A DNA stretch of 5,676 nt from Chloroflexota bacterium (lineage in GTDB: Bacteria > Chloroflexota > Limnocylindria > Limnocylindrales > CSP1-4). Positions 1 to 5,486 of this stretch are shown here, piece after piece (within the stretch, counting starts at the first letter, position 1; each line of letters starts with the position of its first letter). Made by a program: the position numbers and the translations under genes. The stretch lies in the NCBI GenBank assembly GCA_013695255.1, contig JACDAV010000161.1:1-5676 (forward strand). Direction: 5' to 3'. A model generated the notes under the pieces. It was given only the letters and a program-made list of their open reading frames with translations. It did no database searches and had not been told where the DNA came from.

Positions 1-132
1 GGTTCGTGGTAGAGCCCCTGCGCCGAGCCGAGACCGCCTCTCCGTGCCGGATCCACGCTCGGGCGGGGCGATCGCGCCGTGGTTGGCGGCCATCTGGCGG
101 TGCCACTACGAGCCTCTTGCGTAGGTGACTCA

Positions 133-193
133 ATCGAGCCGCACGCCGCGTATCGAGCCGCACGCCGCGTATCGAGCCGGGCGCCGCGTATCG
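133..193. repeat. 19-bp tandem repeat, three units
   Basis: The unit ATCGAGCCGCACGCCGCGT occurs exactly twice in succession (133-151 and 152-170). A third copy at 171-189 has CA changed to GG in the middle, and the first four bases of a fourth copy follow (190-193). It begins about 30 bases past the 3' end of tarD in non-coding sequence. It looks like a minisatellite-type tandem array produced by slippage. It lacks spacers, so it is not CRISPR. Confidence 0.85.
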
Positions 194-201
194 CGCGCGC
201 C
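180..201 (-). terminator. Possible GC-rich 3' hairpin after tarD
   Basis: GGCGC (180-184) pairs with GCGCC (197-201). Inside it, CGCG (185-188) pairs with CGCG (192-195) around a TAT loop, leaving one bulged base. The structure lies about 19 bases beyond the tarD stop codon in the transcribed direction. There is no T-rich tail on the minus-strand side, so it is not a classical intrinsic terminator. It could slow exonucleases or mark the 3' end of the message. Confidence 0.3.
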
Positions 202-219
202 GGGCCTCGAGCCATCGCC

Positions 220-1410
220 CTAGGCGATCATCTCCCGGAAGATCCGGTACAGCGCCGCCTTCCGCTCGCTGCCGATCCCGGGCTCCTCGTCCAGCCGCAG
301 GTAGCCGCCCTCGATCGAGGCGCCGTCAGCGAAGCCCCCGATCGGCTCGAAGACGCCCGGGTAGGACTCGTTGCCGCCGAGGTGCAGCGCCGCGGCGAGG
401 TGGAGCGTCAGCTGGTGGCCGCCGTGGGGGATGCACCGCCGCGCTGACCAGCCGTGGTCGCCCAGGGCGGCCAGCACGCGCAGGTACTCGACGACGCCGT
501 AGCTGAGCGACGGGTCGACCTGGATCGTGTCCCCCTCCGGGCGGAGTCCGCCGTAGCGCAGCAGGTTGCGCGCGTCGGCAGCGGAGAAAAGGTTCTCGCC
601 GGTCGCCAGCGGCGCGGCGTACGCCCCAGCCACCTCGCGGAGCAACTCGAAGTCGAGCGGATCGCCCGGCTCCTCGTACCACATCAGCCCATACGGCTCG
701 AGCGCGCGGGCGTACTCGAGGGCCGTTGTCAGATCGAACCGGCCGTTCGCATCGACGGCCAGCCGCTCGCCGGACCCCACGACCGTGAGGACGGCCTCGA
801 TGCGCGCCAAGTCCTCCGCCAGGGGCGCACCACCGATCTTCATCTTGACGTGCGTGTAGCCGAGGTCGAGGTAGCGGCGCATCTCGTCGGCCAGGTCGCT
901 CACCGGCCGGCCCGGCCGGTAGTAGCCGCCGGCCGCGTAGACGAAGACCCGGTCGTCCGGCGTGCCGTCGCCGTGCCGCACGGCCAGCAGTCGGTAGAGC
1001 GGCAGACCGGCGATCTTGGCGACGAGGTCCCAGATCGCCATGTCGAGCGCGCCGACCGCGACGGATCGCTCGCCGTGCCCGCCGGGCTTCTCGTTGCGCA
1101 TCATCACGTCCCAGGCCCGATGCGGGTCGAGGTTCTCGCCGGTCTCGTCGGCCAGGTCGCCCGGATCCGCGGCGAGGAGGCGGGGAATGAGGCGATCGCG
1201 CAGGATTCCGGGCTGAGCGTACCGGCCGTTGGAGGCGAAGCCGTAGCCGACCACCGGGCGGCCGCCGCGCTCCACGGAGCTGACGATCGCGACGAGCGAG
1301 GTGTCCATGTCCCGGAACGAGATGACCGCGTTCTCGATGTCCGAGCGGAGCGAGATCGTCCGCTCGCGCACGTCGACGATCCGGACGGGCGAGCGCGAGG
1401 CGGACGACAC
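220..1410 (-). CDS. tarD: D(-)-tartrate dehydratase (enolase superfamily, mandelate racemase group)
   Basis: Predicted cytoplasmic Mg2+-dependent enzyme that removes water from D-tartrate to give oxaloacetate (EC 4.2.1.81). The protein closely resembles, from memory, the characterised Bradyrhizobium enzyme across its whole length (396 residues from GTG at 1410; the family has about 390). Residues seen, numbered from that start: KMK at 189-191 with K191 as the expected general base; metal ligands D220 (VDANG), E246 (WYEE) and E272 (GEN); D299; and H329 in IPHGGHQ as the partner acid/base. The NEKPGGHGERS capping motif near 106-116 and the VYAAGGYY segment near 157-164 are also typical. Family homology begins at VRIVDVRE, a few residues after the GTG. 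An ATG at 1440 (406 residues) is the alternative start. Neither has a clear Shine-Dalgarno sequence. The gene runs head-to-head with the HAD gene. Other acid-sugar dehydratases are possible, but the tartrate match is strong. Confidence 0.92.
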   Translation of the reverse strand: MSSASRSPVRIVDVRERTISLRSDIENAVISFRDMDTSLVAIVSSVERGGRPVVGYGFASNGRYAQPGILRDRLIPRLLAADPGDLADETGENLDPHRAWDVMMRNEKPGGHGERSVAVGALDMAIWDLVAKIAGLPLYRLLAVRHGDGTPDDRVFVYAAGGYYRPGRPVSDLADEMRRYLDLGYTHVKMKIGGAPLAEDLARIEAVLTVVGSGERLAVDANGRFDLTTALEYARALEPYGLMWYEEPGDPLDFELLREVAGAYAAPLATGENLFSAADARNLLRYGGLRPEGDTIQVDPSLSYGVVEYLRVLAALGDHGWSARRCIPHGGHQLTLHLAAALHLGGNESYPGVFEPIGGFADGASIEGGYLRLDEEPGIGSERKAALYRIFREMIA

Positions 1411-2026
1411 GGTCGACGTCGTGCTGTTCGACCTGCTCATGGCGGTGATGGACTCGCTTGCTGTCTGGTCCCTGGCGGCCCACGATACCCGCCGCGGCCT
1501 CCGCTGGCGGGACGCCGTCACGGCGCGCATGCAGGACCTGCCGCGCTACTTCCCGTACGAGGACCTGGTCGCGGAGGCGGCCGTCGAGGAGGGACTGCCG
1601 CCGACCGCCGCGCGCGAGCTGCTCGAGGGCTGGCTGGAGATGGAGCCCTGGCCGGACGCCGCCGCGCTGGCCCGGCTGACGATGCCGTACGGGTTCGTGA
1701 CGAACTGCTCCGCCGACCTGGCGCGAACTGCTGCCCGCCGTTCCGGCCTCGCGCCCCGGTTCGTCCTGTCGGCCGAGGAGGCGGGCGCCTACAAGCCCAA
1801 CGCGTCCATCTATCTCGAGGCGTGCGGCCGGCTCGGCACGGCACCGGAGCGCACGCTGTTCGTCGCCGGGTCCCCGTACGACGCCGCCGGCGCCCAGCGG
1901 GCGGGCCTCCGCGCCGTGCTCGTCAACCGGCGCCCGGACGTGCCTCTTCCGGCAGCCGCGATCCCGACAGCCACCAGCCTGCACGAGGTCGTCGCCTGGA
2001 TCGAGGGGGCGCGCCGCCCGGGTTGA
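1337..2026 (+). CDS. HAD-superfamily hydrolase, 2-haloacid dehalogenase-like
   Basis: A soluble HAD-fold hydrolase. Numbered from ATG 1337 (229 residues), it shows VVLFDLLMAVMD with nucleophile D32, a WR pair (57-58) aligned with the halide-handling arginine of L-2-haloacid dehalogenases, motif II VTNCS (T122, N123), motif III YKPN (K153), and motif IV FVAGSPYDAAGA (D182). There is no acidic residue two positions after the nucleophile, which argues against a phosphatase and for the dehalogenase-type branch. The usual threonine of motif I (GTLFD) is alanine, and the Ser/Asn of motif IV are Ala/Ser, so the substrate is uncertain. The start is unclear. Homology begins near 1412 with VDVVLFD, where the codon is GTC. 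GTG 1421 would leave only two residues after the initiator before the catalytic Asp and lose much of the first strand. ATG 1337 (or 1307, with GAGG at 1298-1301) adds a tail antisense to tarD. The gene ends 91 bases before tctC. Confidence 0.8.
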   Translation: MSERSEIVRSRTSTIRTGEREADDTVDVVLFDLLMAVMDSLAVWSLAAHDTRRGLRWRDAVTARMQDLPRYFPYEDLVAEAAVEEGLPPTAARELLEGWLEMEPWPDAAALARLTMPYGFVTNCSADLARTAARRSGLAPRFVLSAEEAGAYKPNASIYLEACGRLGTAPERTLFVAGSPYDAAGAQRAGLRAVLVNRRPDVPLPAAAIPTATSLHEVVAWIEGARRPG

Positions 2027-2044
2027 CCGAGGCCACGCAACTCG

Positions 2045-2071
2045 TTCGCATTGTTCGCGCGCGGTTATAGT
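2045..2071 (+). promoter_or_regulatory. Predicted promoter of the tctCBA operon
   Basis: TATAGT at 2066-2071 matches the sigma-70-type -10 consensus at five of six bases and stands out in a very GC-rich background. TTCGCA at 2045-2050 is a 4/6 match to a -35 box with a short 15-bp spacer. The expected transcription start is at about 2078-2080. Two direct GTTCGC copies (2044-2049 and 2053-2058) lie nine bases apart over the -35 region and spacer, and could be an operator half-site pair. This is the only convincing promoter in the window. Confidence 0.5.
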
Positions 2072-2079
2072 CACCCGGA

Positions 2080-2121
2080 ATGGCCGCCCCTGAGACGGTC
2101 TGTGGAGGGCCCGCTCGATGA
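2080..2121 (+). CDS. Possible 13-residue leader peptide upstream of tctC
   Basis: ATG at 2080 opens a short frame, MAAPETVCGGPAR, whose TGA stop (2119-2121) overlaps the tctC start codon as ATGA. The ATG has no Shine-Dalgarno sequence, but it sits 8 bases after the TATAGT box, at or within two bases of the expected transcription start, so it could be read as a leaderless message. The ATGA junction, with GGAGGG placed inside the short frame, is the usual layout for translational coupling. The frame contains one cysteine and no run of a regulatory amino acid. At this length it could be chance. Confidence 0.35.
   Translation: MAAPETVCGGPAR
2104..2109 (+). promoter_or_regulatory. Shine-Dalgarno site of tctC
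   Basis: GGAGGG ends eight bases before ATG 2118. It is the strongest ribosome binding site in the window and fixes the tctC start. Confidence 0.8.
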
Positions 2122-3191
2122 CGCACGACCAGCCCTTGCCAACCCTTCCCGGCACGATCGTCGCGATCCGGCGGCATCGGCGGCTCCGGTTCCTCCCGAT
2201 CGCCATCGCTGCGGCGCTCGTGGTCAGCGCGTGCACCCAGTCGGGCGGCGGCGCGACCGGCGGAGCCAGCGGCGGCGGGGCGGGCGACTATCCGAACCGT
2301 GCCATCACCATCGTCGTGCCGTTCGCGGCCGGCGGTCCAACGGACACGGTCACCCGGCTCATCGCGGAGCCGATGGGCAAGGGCCTCGGCCAGCAGATCG
2401 TGGTCCAGAACGTGGCCGGCGCGGGCGGGACCCTCGCCGCGGGACAGGTGGCCACGGCGGCGGCAGACGGCTACACCGTTCTCATGCACCACATCGGCAT
2501 GTCGACGGCGCCCTCGCTCTACAAGGACCTCGCCTACAAGCCGCTCGAGGACTTCGCGACGATCGGGCTGGTGACGGAGGTTCCGATGACGATCATCGGC
2601 GCCAAGGACTTCGAACCGACGACGCTCGAGGAGCTGGTGGCCTTCGTCAAGGAGCACGGCGAGGACGTCACGTACGCCAACGCCGGGATCGGGGCGGCGT
2701 CGCACCTGTGCGGCCTGCTGCTCCAGAACGCGATGGACGCCAAGGTGACCGAGGTCCCCTATGACGGGACCGGGCCGGCGATGACGGACCTGATCGGCGG
2801 CCAGGTCGACTTCATGTGCGACCAGACGACGAACACGACCGAGCAGATCAAGGCGGGCGAGGTCAAGGCCTACGCCGTCACCACGCCCGAGCGGAACAAG
2901 GCGCTGCCGGACGTGCCGACCGCCAAGGAGGCCGGCCTCGAGGGACTCGACGTGACCGTGTGGCACGGCCTCTACGTGCCGACGGGAACGCCCGAGGGCG
3001 TCATCCAGCGGCTCTCCGACGAGCTCAAGAAGGCGCTCAAGGACCCGACGGTCGTCGAGAAGTTCGGCGCGCTCGGCACGGTGCCCGTTGCCGAGGACCA
3101 GGCGACACCGGCGGCGCACCGCGAGAAGCTGCAGTCCCAGATCGAGCTCTGGAAGCCGATCATCGAAGAGGCGGGCGTCTCCGCGGGATAG
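2118..3191 (+). CDS. tctC: Tripartite tricarboxylate transporter substrate-binding lipoprotein (TctC/Bug family)
   Basis: Extracytoplasmic receptor that captures a small carboxylate and delivers it to TctA/TctB. The 357-residue product starts with a basic n-region (RRHRRLR, 18-24), a hydrophobic stretch (25-36) and a lipobox VVSAC with the lipidated Cys at 39. A Gly/Ser/Ala-rich linker (43-56) follows. The Bug domain runs from YPNRAITIVVPFAAGG (58 on) to the end, with the family's ligand-loop motif PFAAGGPTD (68-76), NVAGAGGTLA, ADGYTVLMHH, GIGAASHLCG and FMCDQTTNT. Many family members are soluble periplasmic proteins; lipid anchoring fits a cell without an outer membrane. The start is fixed by GGAGGG at 2104-2109. 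It is first in the operon behind a predicted promoter, with its start codon overlapped by a short leader frame. Ligand specificity cannot be read from sequence; the neighbouring tarD suggests tartrate or a related C4 acid. Confidence 0.93.
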   Translation: MTHDQPLPTLPGTIVAIRRHRRLRFLPIAIAAALVVSACTQSGGGATGGASGGGAGDYPNRAITIVVPFAAGGPTDTVTRLIAEPMGKGLGQQIVVQNVAGAGGTLAAGQVATAAADGYTVLMHHIGMSTAPSLYKDLAYKPLEDFATIGLVTEVPMTIIGAKDFEPTTLEELVAFVKEHGEDVTYANAGIGAASHLCGLLLQNAMDAKVTEVPYDGTGPAMTDLIGGQVDFMCDQTTNTTEQIKAGEVKAYAVTTPERNKALPDVPTAKEAGLEGLDVTVWHGLYVPTGTPEGVIQRLSDELKKALKDPTVVEKFGALGTVPVAEDQATPAAHREKLQSQIELWKPIIEEAGVSAG

Positions 3192-3203
3192 CGGACCCGC
3201 GGA
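3180..3203 (+). promoter_or_regulatory. Hairpin spanning the tctC stop codon
   Basis: TCCGCGGG (3180-3187) pairs perfectly with CCCGCGGA (3196-3203): an 8-bp, nearly all G:C stem with an 8-base loop that contains the tctC TAG (3189-3191). No T tract follows, so it is unlikely to terminate fully. Such intercistronic hairpins after a binding-protein gene can stabilise the upstream message and lower downstream expression, which would fit the need for more TctC than membrane subunits. Confidence 0.5.
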
Positions 3204-3219
3204 CCCGACCGCCCGATCG

Positions 3220-3693
3220 GTGTCCCTTCACCCGCGCCTCCGACCGGCCCTGAGAGACCTCCTCTCGGGGTTGGTCTTCCTCGTCCTGGGCCTGGCGTTC
3301 GCGATCGGTGCGACCTCGTACGAGCTGGGCACGCCGGCGCGGATGGGGCCGGGCGCCTTCCCGTTCGTTCTCGGCGGTCTTCTCACGGTCTTCGGCGCCA
3401 CCGTCATCGTCAAGGGGTTCCTGGCCGGCGACGGTGAGGCCATCGGCCCGGTCCCGTGGCGTGCGATCGCCCTGATCCTGGGCGGGATCCTCTTCTTCGG
3501 CGCCACGGTCCGGGGCCTGGGAATCGTCCCGTCCCTGTTCGTGGCGGTCTTCCTGTCCGCCTTCGCCAGCCAGCAGACGCGGGTCGTCGCGGCGCTCGCG
3601 ATCGCGACCGGCCTCACGGTCCTGTGCGTCCTGATCTTCGTCGTGGCGCTCCAGCTGCGGCTGCCCCTCCTCGGTCCCTGGCTGGGGGGCTAG
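3220..3693 (+). CDS. tctB: Tripartite tricarboxylate transporter small membrane subunit TctB
   Basis: Small membrane component that partners the large TctA channel in solute:cation symport. From GTG 3220 the protein has 157 residues, normal for the family, with hydrophobic segments at about 14-32, 46-65, 82-116 (one long or two tightly spaced helices) and 122-144. The loop ELGTPARMGPGAFPFVLG (35-52) matches the conserved TctB signature around MGPGxFP. The start codon lies 28 bases after the tctC stop and just beyond the hairpin. No good Shine-Dalgarno sequence precedes it. The same frame is open upstream to 3088, but that stretch overlaps tctC, is arginine/serine-rich and unlike TctB, so I excluded it. 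TctB is poorly conserved in general; identification rests on size, topology, the MGPG motif and its place between tctC and tctA. Confidence 0.88.
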   Translation: MSLHPRLRPALRDLLSGLVFLVLGLAFAIGATSYELGTPARMGPGAFPFVLGGLLTVFGATVIVKGFLAGDGEAIGPVPWRAIALILGGILFFGATVRGLGIVPSLFVAVFLSAFASQQTRVVAALAIATGLTVLCVLIFVVALQLRLPLLGPWLGG

Positions 3694-3702
3694 CGAGCCG
3701 AG

Positions 3703-5211
3703 ATGGATCTCCTCGCCAATCTCCAGCTCGGGTTCGCCACGGCGCTCAGCCTGGAGAACCTGTTCTACGGCTTCATCGGCGTGCTGCTGGGCACGATGGT
3801 CGGCGTGCTGCCGGGCATCGGGCCCACGGCGACGATCGCGATGCTGCTGCCGATCACGTTCAACTTCCCGGCCGTGACGGCGCTGATCATGCTGGCCGGC
3901 ATCTACTACGGCGCTCAGTACGGCGGCTCGACCACGGCCGTGCTCCTGAATCTGCCGGGCGAGTCGTCGTCCGCCGTGACCGCGATCGACGGGCACCAGA
4001 TGGCCCGCAAGGGCCGCGCGGGACCGGCGCTCGCCACCGCTGCCCTCGGCTCGTTCGTAGCCGGGACGGTGGGGACGCTGATCCTCGCGCTGTTCGCGCC
4101 CCCGCTGGCGCGGATCGCGCTCCAGTTCGGTCCGCCGGAGTACTTCTCGCTCGTCGTGCTGGGCCTCATCTTCTCGATCGCGCTGGCGCGCGGCTCGGCG
4201 ATCAAGGCGCTGGCGATGATCGCCCTCGGGATCCTCTTCGGCACGGTCGGCCAGGACACCTACACCGCGACGCCGCGGTTCACGTTCGACACGCGCGAGC
4301 TCTACTCCGGCATCAACTTCGTGTCCGTGGCGGTCGGGATGTTCGGGATCGCCGAGATCCTGCGCAACCTCGAGGACGAGAAGACGCGCACGGTGATGGT
4401 CAAGGCGGTCGGCCGGCTGCTGCTGTCCCGCGAGGACCTCCGGCGGATCGTGGGCCCGGTGCTGCGCGGGACGGCGCTCGGCTCTGCGCTCGGCGTCCTG
4501 CCCGGTGGCGGGCACATTCTCGCCTCGTTCGCCTCGTACTCGTTCGAGAAGCGGATGTCGAAGCACCCCGAGGAGTTCGGCAACGGCGCGATCGAGGGCG
4601 TCGCCGCCCCCGAATCCGCCAACAACGCCGCGGCGCAGACCTCGTTCATCCCGCTGCTGACGCTGGGCCTGCCGGCGCACCCGGTGATGGCCCTGATGGC
4701 CGGCGCGATCATCATCCAGGGGATCACGCCGGGTCCGAACGTGATCGTGGACCAGCCCGCGCTGTTCTGGGGCCTCGTGGTGTCGATGTGGATCGGCAAC
4801 GTGATGCTCGTCCTGCTCAACCTGCCGCTGATCGGCATCTGGGTGAAGCTGCTGACGATCCCGTACCGGATCCTCTTCCCGGCGATCATCGCGTTCGCCT
4901 CGATCGGCGGCCTGGCCATCAACCTGAACCCGTACGACGTCTTCGCGGTCGCCTTCTTCGGGGTGCTCGGCTACTTCCTCGTCAAGCTCGGCGCAGAGCC
5001 GGCCCCGTTCCTGCTCGGGTTCGTCCTGGGGCCGTTGCTGGAACAGCACCTCCGACGGGCGATGATCATCGCCCAGGGCGACCCGACGATCTTCGTGACC
5101 CGACCGATCTCGCTGACGCTCCTGGTGCTCGCCGCCATCGCGCTCGCGGTCGCGGTCCTGCCTTCGATCCGGCGCAAGCGCGAGGTGGTGTTCCAGGCCG
5201 AGGAGGACTAG
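3703..5211 (+). CDS. tctA: Tripartite tricarboxylate transporter large permease subunit TctA
   Basis: Main membrane subunit that moves the carboxylate across the cytoplasmic membrane, probably driven by H+ or Na+. The 502 residues match the usual TctA length of about 500 with roughly a dozen hydrophobic segments. Family hallmarks seen: GVLPGIGPTATIAMLLP (34-50), the YYGAQYGGSTTAVLLNLPGE segment (about 68-87), a second half-repeat GVLPGGGHILASFASY (264-279), PESANNAAAQTSFIPLLTLG (303-322) and a basic C-terminal tail. The two GVLPG motifs reflect the internal two-fold repeat of the family. ATG 3703 follows the tctB stop by nine bases. The G-run at 3684-3689 is rather far for a ribosome binding site, so reinitiation or coupling from tctB is likely. 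The gene is last in the operon, followed by a terminator-like hairpin. Nothing is truncated or missing. Confidence 0.95.
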   Translation: MDLLANLQLGFATALSLENLFYGFIGVLLGTMVGVLPGIGPTATIAMLLPITFNFPAVTALIMLAGIYYGAQYGGSTTAVLLNLPGESSSAVTAIDGHQMARKGRAGPALATAALGSFVAGTVGTLILALFAPPLARIALQFGPPEYFSLVVLGLIFSIALARGSAIKALAMIALGILFGTVGQDTYTATPRFTFDTRELYSGINFVSVAVGMFGIAEILRNLEDEKTRTVMVKAVGRLLLSREDLRRIVGPVLRGTALGSALGVLPGGGHILASFASYSFEKRMSKHPEEFGNGAIEGVAAPESANNAAAQTSFIPLLTLGLPAHPVMALMAGAIIIQGITPGPNVIVDQPALFWGLVVSMWIGNVMLVLLNLPLIGIWVKLLTIPYRILFPAIIAFASIGGLAINLNPYDVFAVAFFGVLGYFLVKLGAEPAPFLLGFVLGPLLEQHLRRAMIIAQGDPTIFVTRPISLTLLVLAAIALAVAVLPSIRRKREVVFQAEED

Positions 5212-5215
5212 TTCG

Positions 5216-5250
5216 GGGCGCCCGGCTGCCGTGGCGCCACGCCGGGCCCC
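5216..5250 (+). terminator. Probable terminator of the tctCBA operon
   Basis: GCCCGGC (5220-5226) pairs with GCCGGGC (5241-5247). The stem is extended by GGG (5216-5218) with CCC (5248-5250) around one bulged C, giving ten base pairs. The 14-base loop itself contains the palindrome GTGGCGCCAC. It starts five bases after the tctA stop. Only a short, impure T run follows (GGTTTGT, 5254-5260), so termination may be partial or assisted. Confidence 0.55.
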
Positions 5251-5486
5251 GTCGGTTTGTCCGGCGTCCGCTCAGTGCCAGTGAGTGGAATCGCAACATC
5301 CGTGCGTGGACGCGGGCCCAGGCTGCAGGATCGTCGCGCGGCCCCGTGTGAATGTGCGCAAACCGCTCAACCACGGTGAGCCCCCGCGATGCATGGGCCC
5401 GGGCTCCGCGACCGGCGCCGCTGAGCGGCCCACTTGCCCCAACGGCGTGCCCCAACGGCGTGCCCCGCGTGCGACCCTTGACCGCG
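5251..5486. other. Intergenic region before the helicase gene
   Basis: About 235 bases without a supportable gene. Frames open on the minus strand here have arginine- and proline-rich, low-complexity translations that resemble no family. I see no convincing -10/-35 pair for the helicase gene. A weak inverted repeat, GAGCCC (5378-5383) with GGGCTC (5401-5406), and a 13-bp tandem duplication near the right end are the only structures. Confidence 0.5.
5436..5461. repeat. 13-bp tandem duplication
   Basis: GCCCCAACGGCGT occurs twice without a gap (5436-5448 and 5449-5461), followed by a decayed third copy GCCCC-GCGT (5462-5470). It lies directly upstream of the helicase start and supplies in-frame GTG triplets at 5460 and 5469. 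Confidence 0.8.

Larger units (their letters stand above)
1..219. other. Left flank without a recognisable gene
   Basis: I see no supportable gene here. Two plus-strand frames are open from the left edge for about 40 codons (one ends with TAG at 122-124, the other with TGA a few bases later), so the tail of an upstream gene is possible, but neither translation resembles a family I know. The right part holds a 19-bp tandem repeat and a GC-rich hairpin lying just beyond the tarD stop codon. Confidence 0.5.

Noticed and set aside
2..124. C-terminal tail of an upstream gene in frame 2
   Set aside because: A 40-codon open frame at the edge gives no recognisable sequence; a second frame is equally open, so no call can be supported.
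133..193. CRISPR-like array
   Set aside because: The repeats are directly adjacent with no unique spacers, and no cas gene is present.
454..2070. 538-codon plus-strand open frame opposite tarD
   Set aside because: It is an antisense shadow of tarD and a frame-shifted shadow of HAD, with no recognisable motifs.
326..2236. 636-codon open frame on the minus strand across tarD, HAD and the tctC start
   Set aside because: The translation is Arg/Ala/Pro-rich low complexity with no family resemblance and overlaps three well-supported genes; GC-rich DNA rarely has stops in such frames.
1923..3119. 398-codon minus-strand open frame over tctC
   Set aside because: It is antisense to a clearly conserved gene and its composition is an Arg/His/Asp-rich artefact.
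3088..3219. Longer N-terminus for tctB from 3088
   Set aside because: The extra 44 residues overlap tctC, are basic and Ser-rich, and do not fit a TctB N-terminus, which should begin shortly before the first membrane helix.
3160..5049. 629-codon minus-strand open frame opposite tctB and tctA
   Set aside because: It is a charged, Arg/Asp/Gln-rich translation, the typical complement of hydrophobic membrane-protein codons; no domain is visible.
3456..5351. 631-codon plus-strand open frame overlapping tctA in another frame
   Set aside because: It has Arg/Ala/Gly-rich low complexity and is incompatible with the well-conserved TctA frame.
5378..5406. Inverted repeat GAGCCC/GGGCTC as a terminator or operator
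   Set aside because: It has only six base pairs with a 17-base loop and no T tract; this is expected by chance in such GC-rich sequence.
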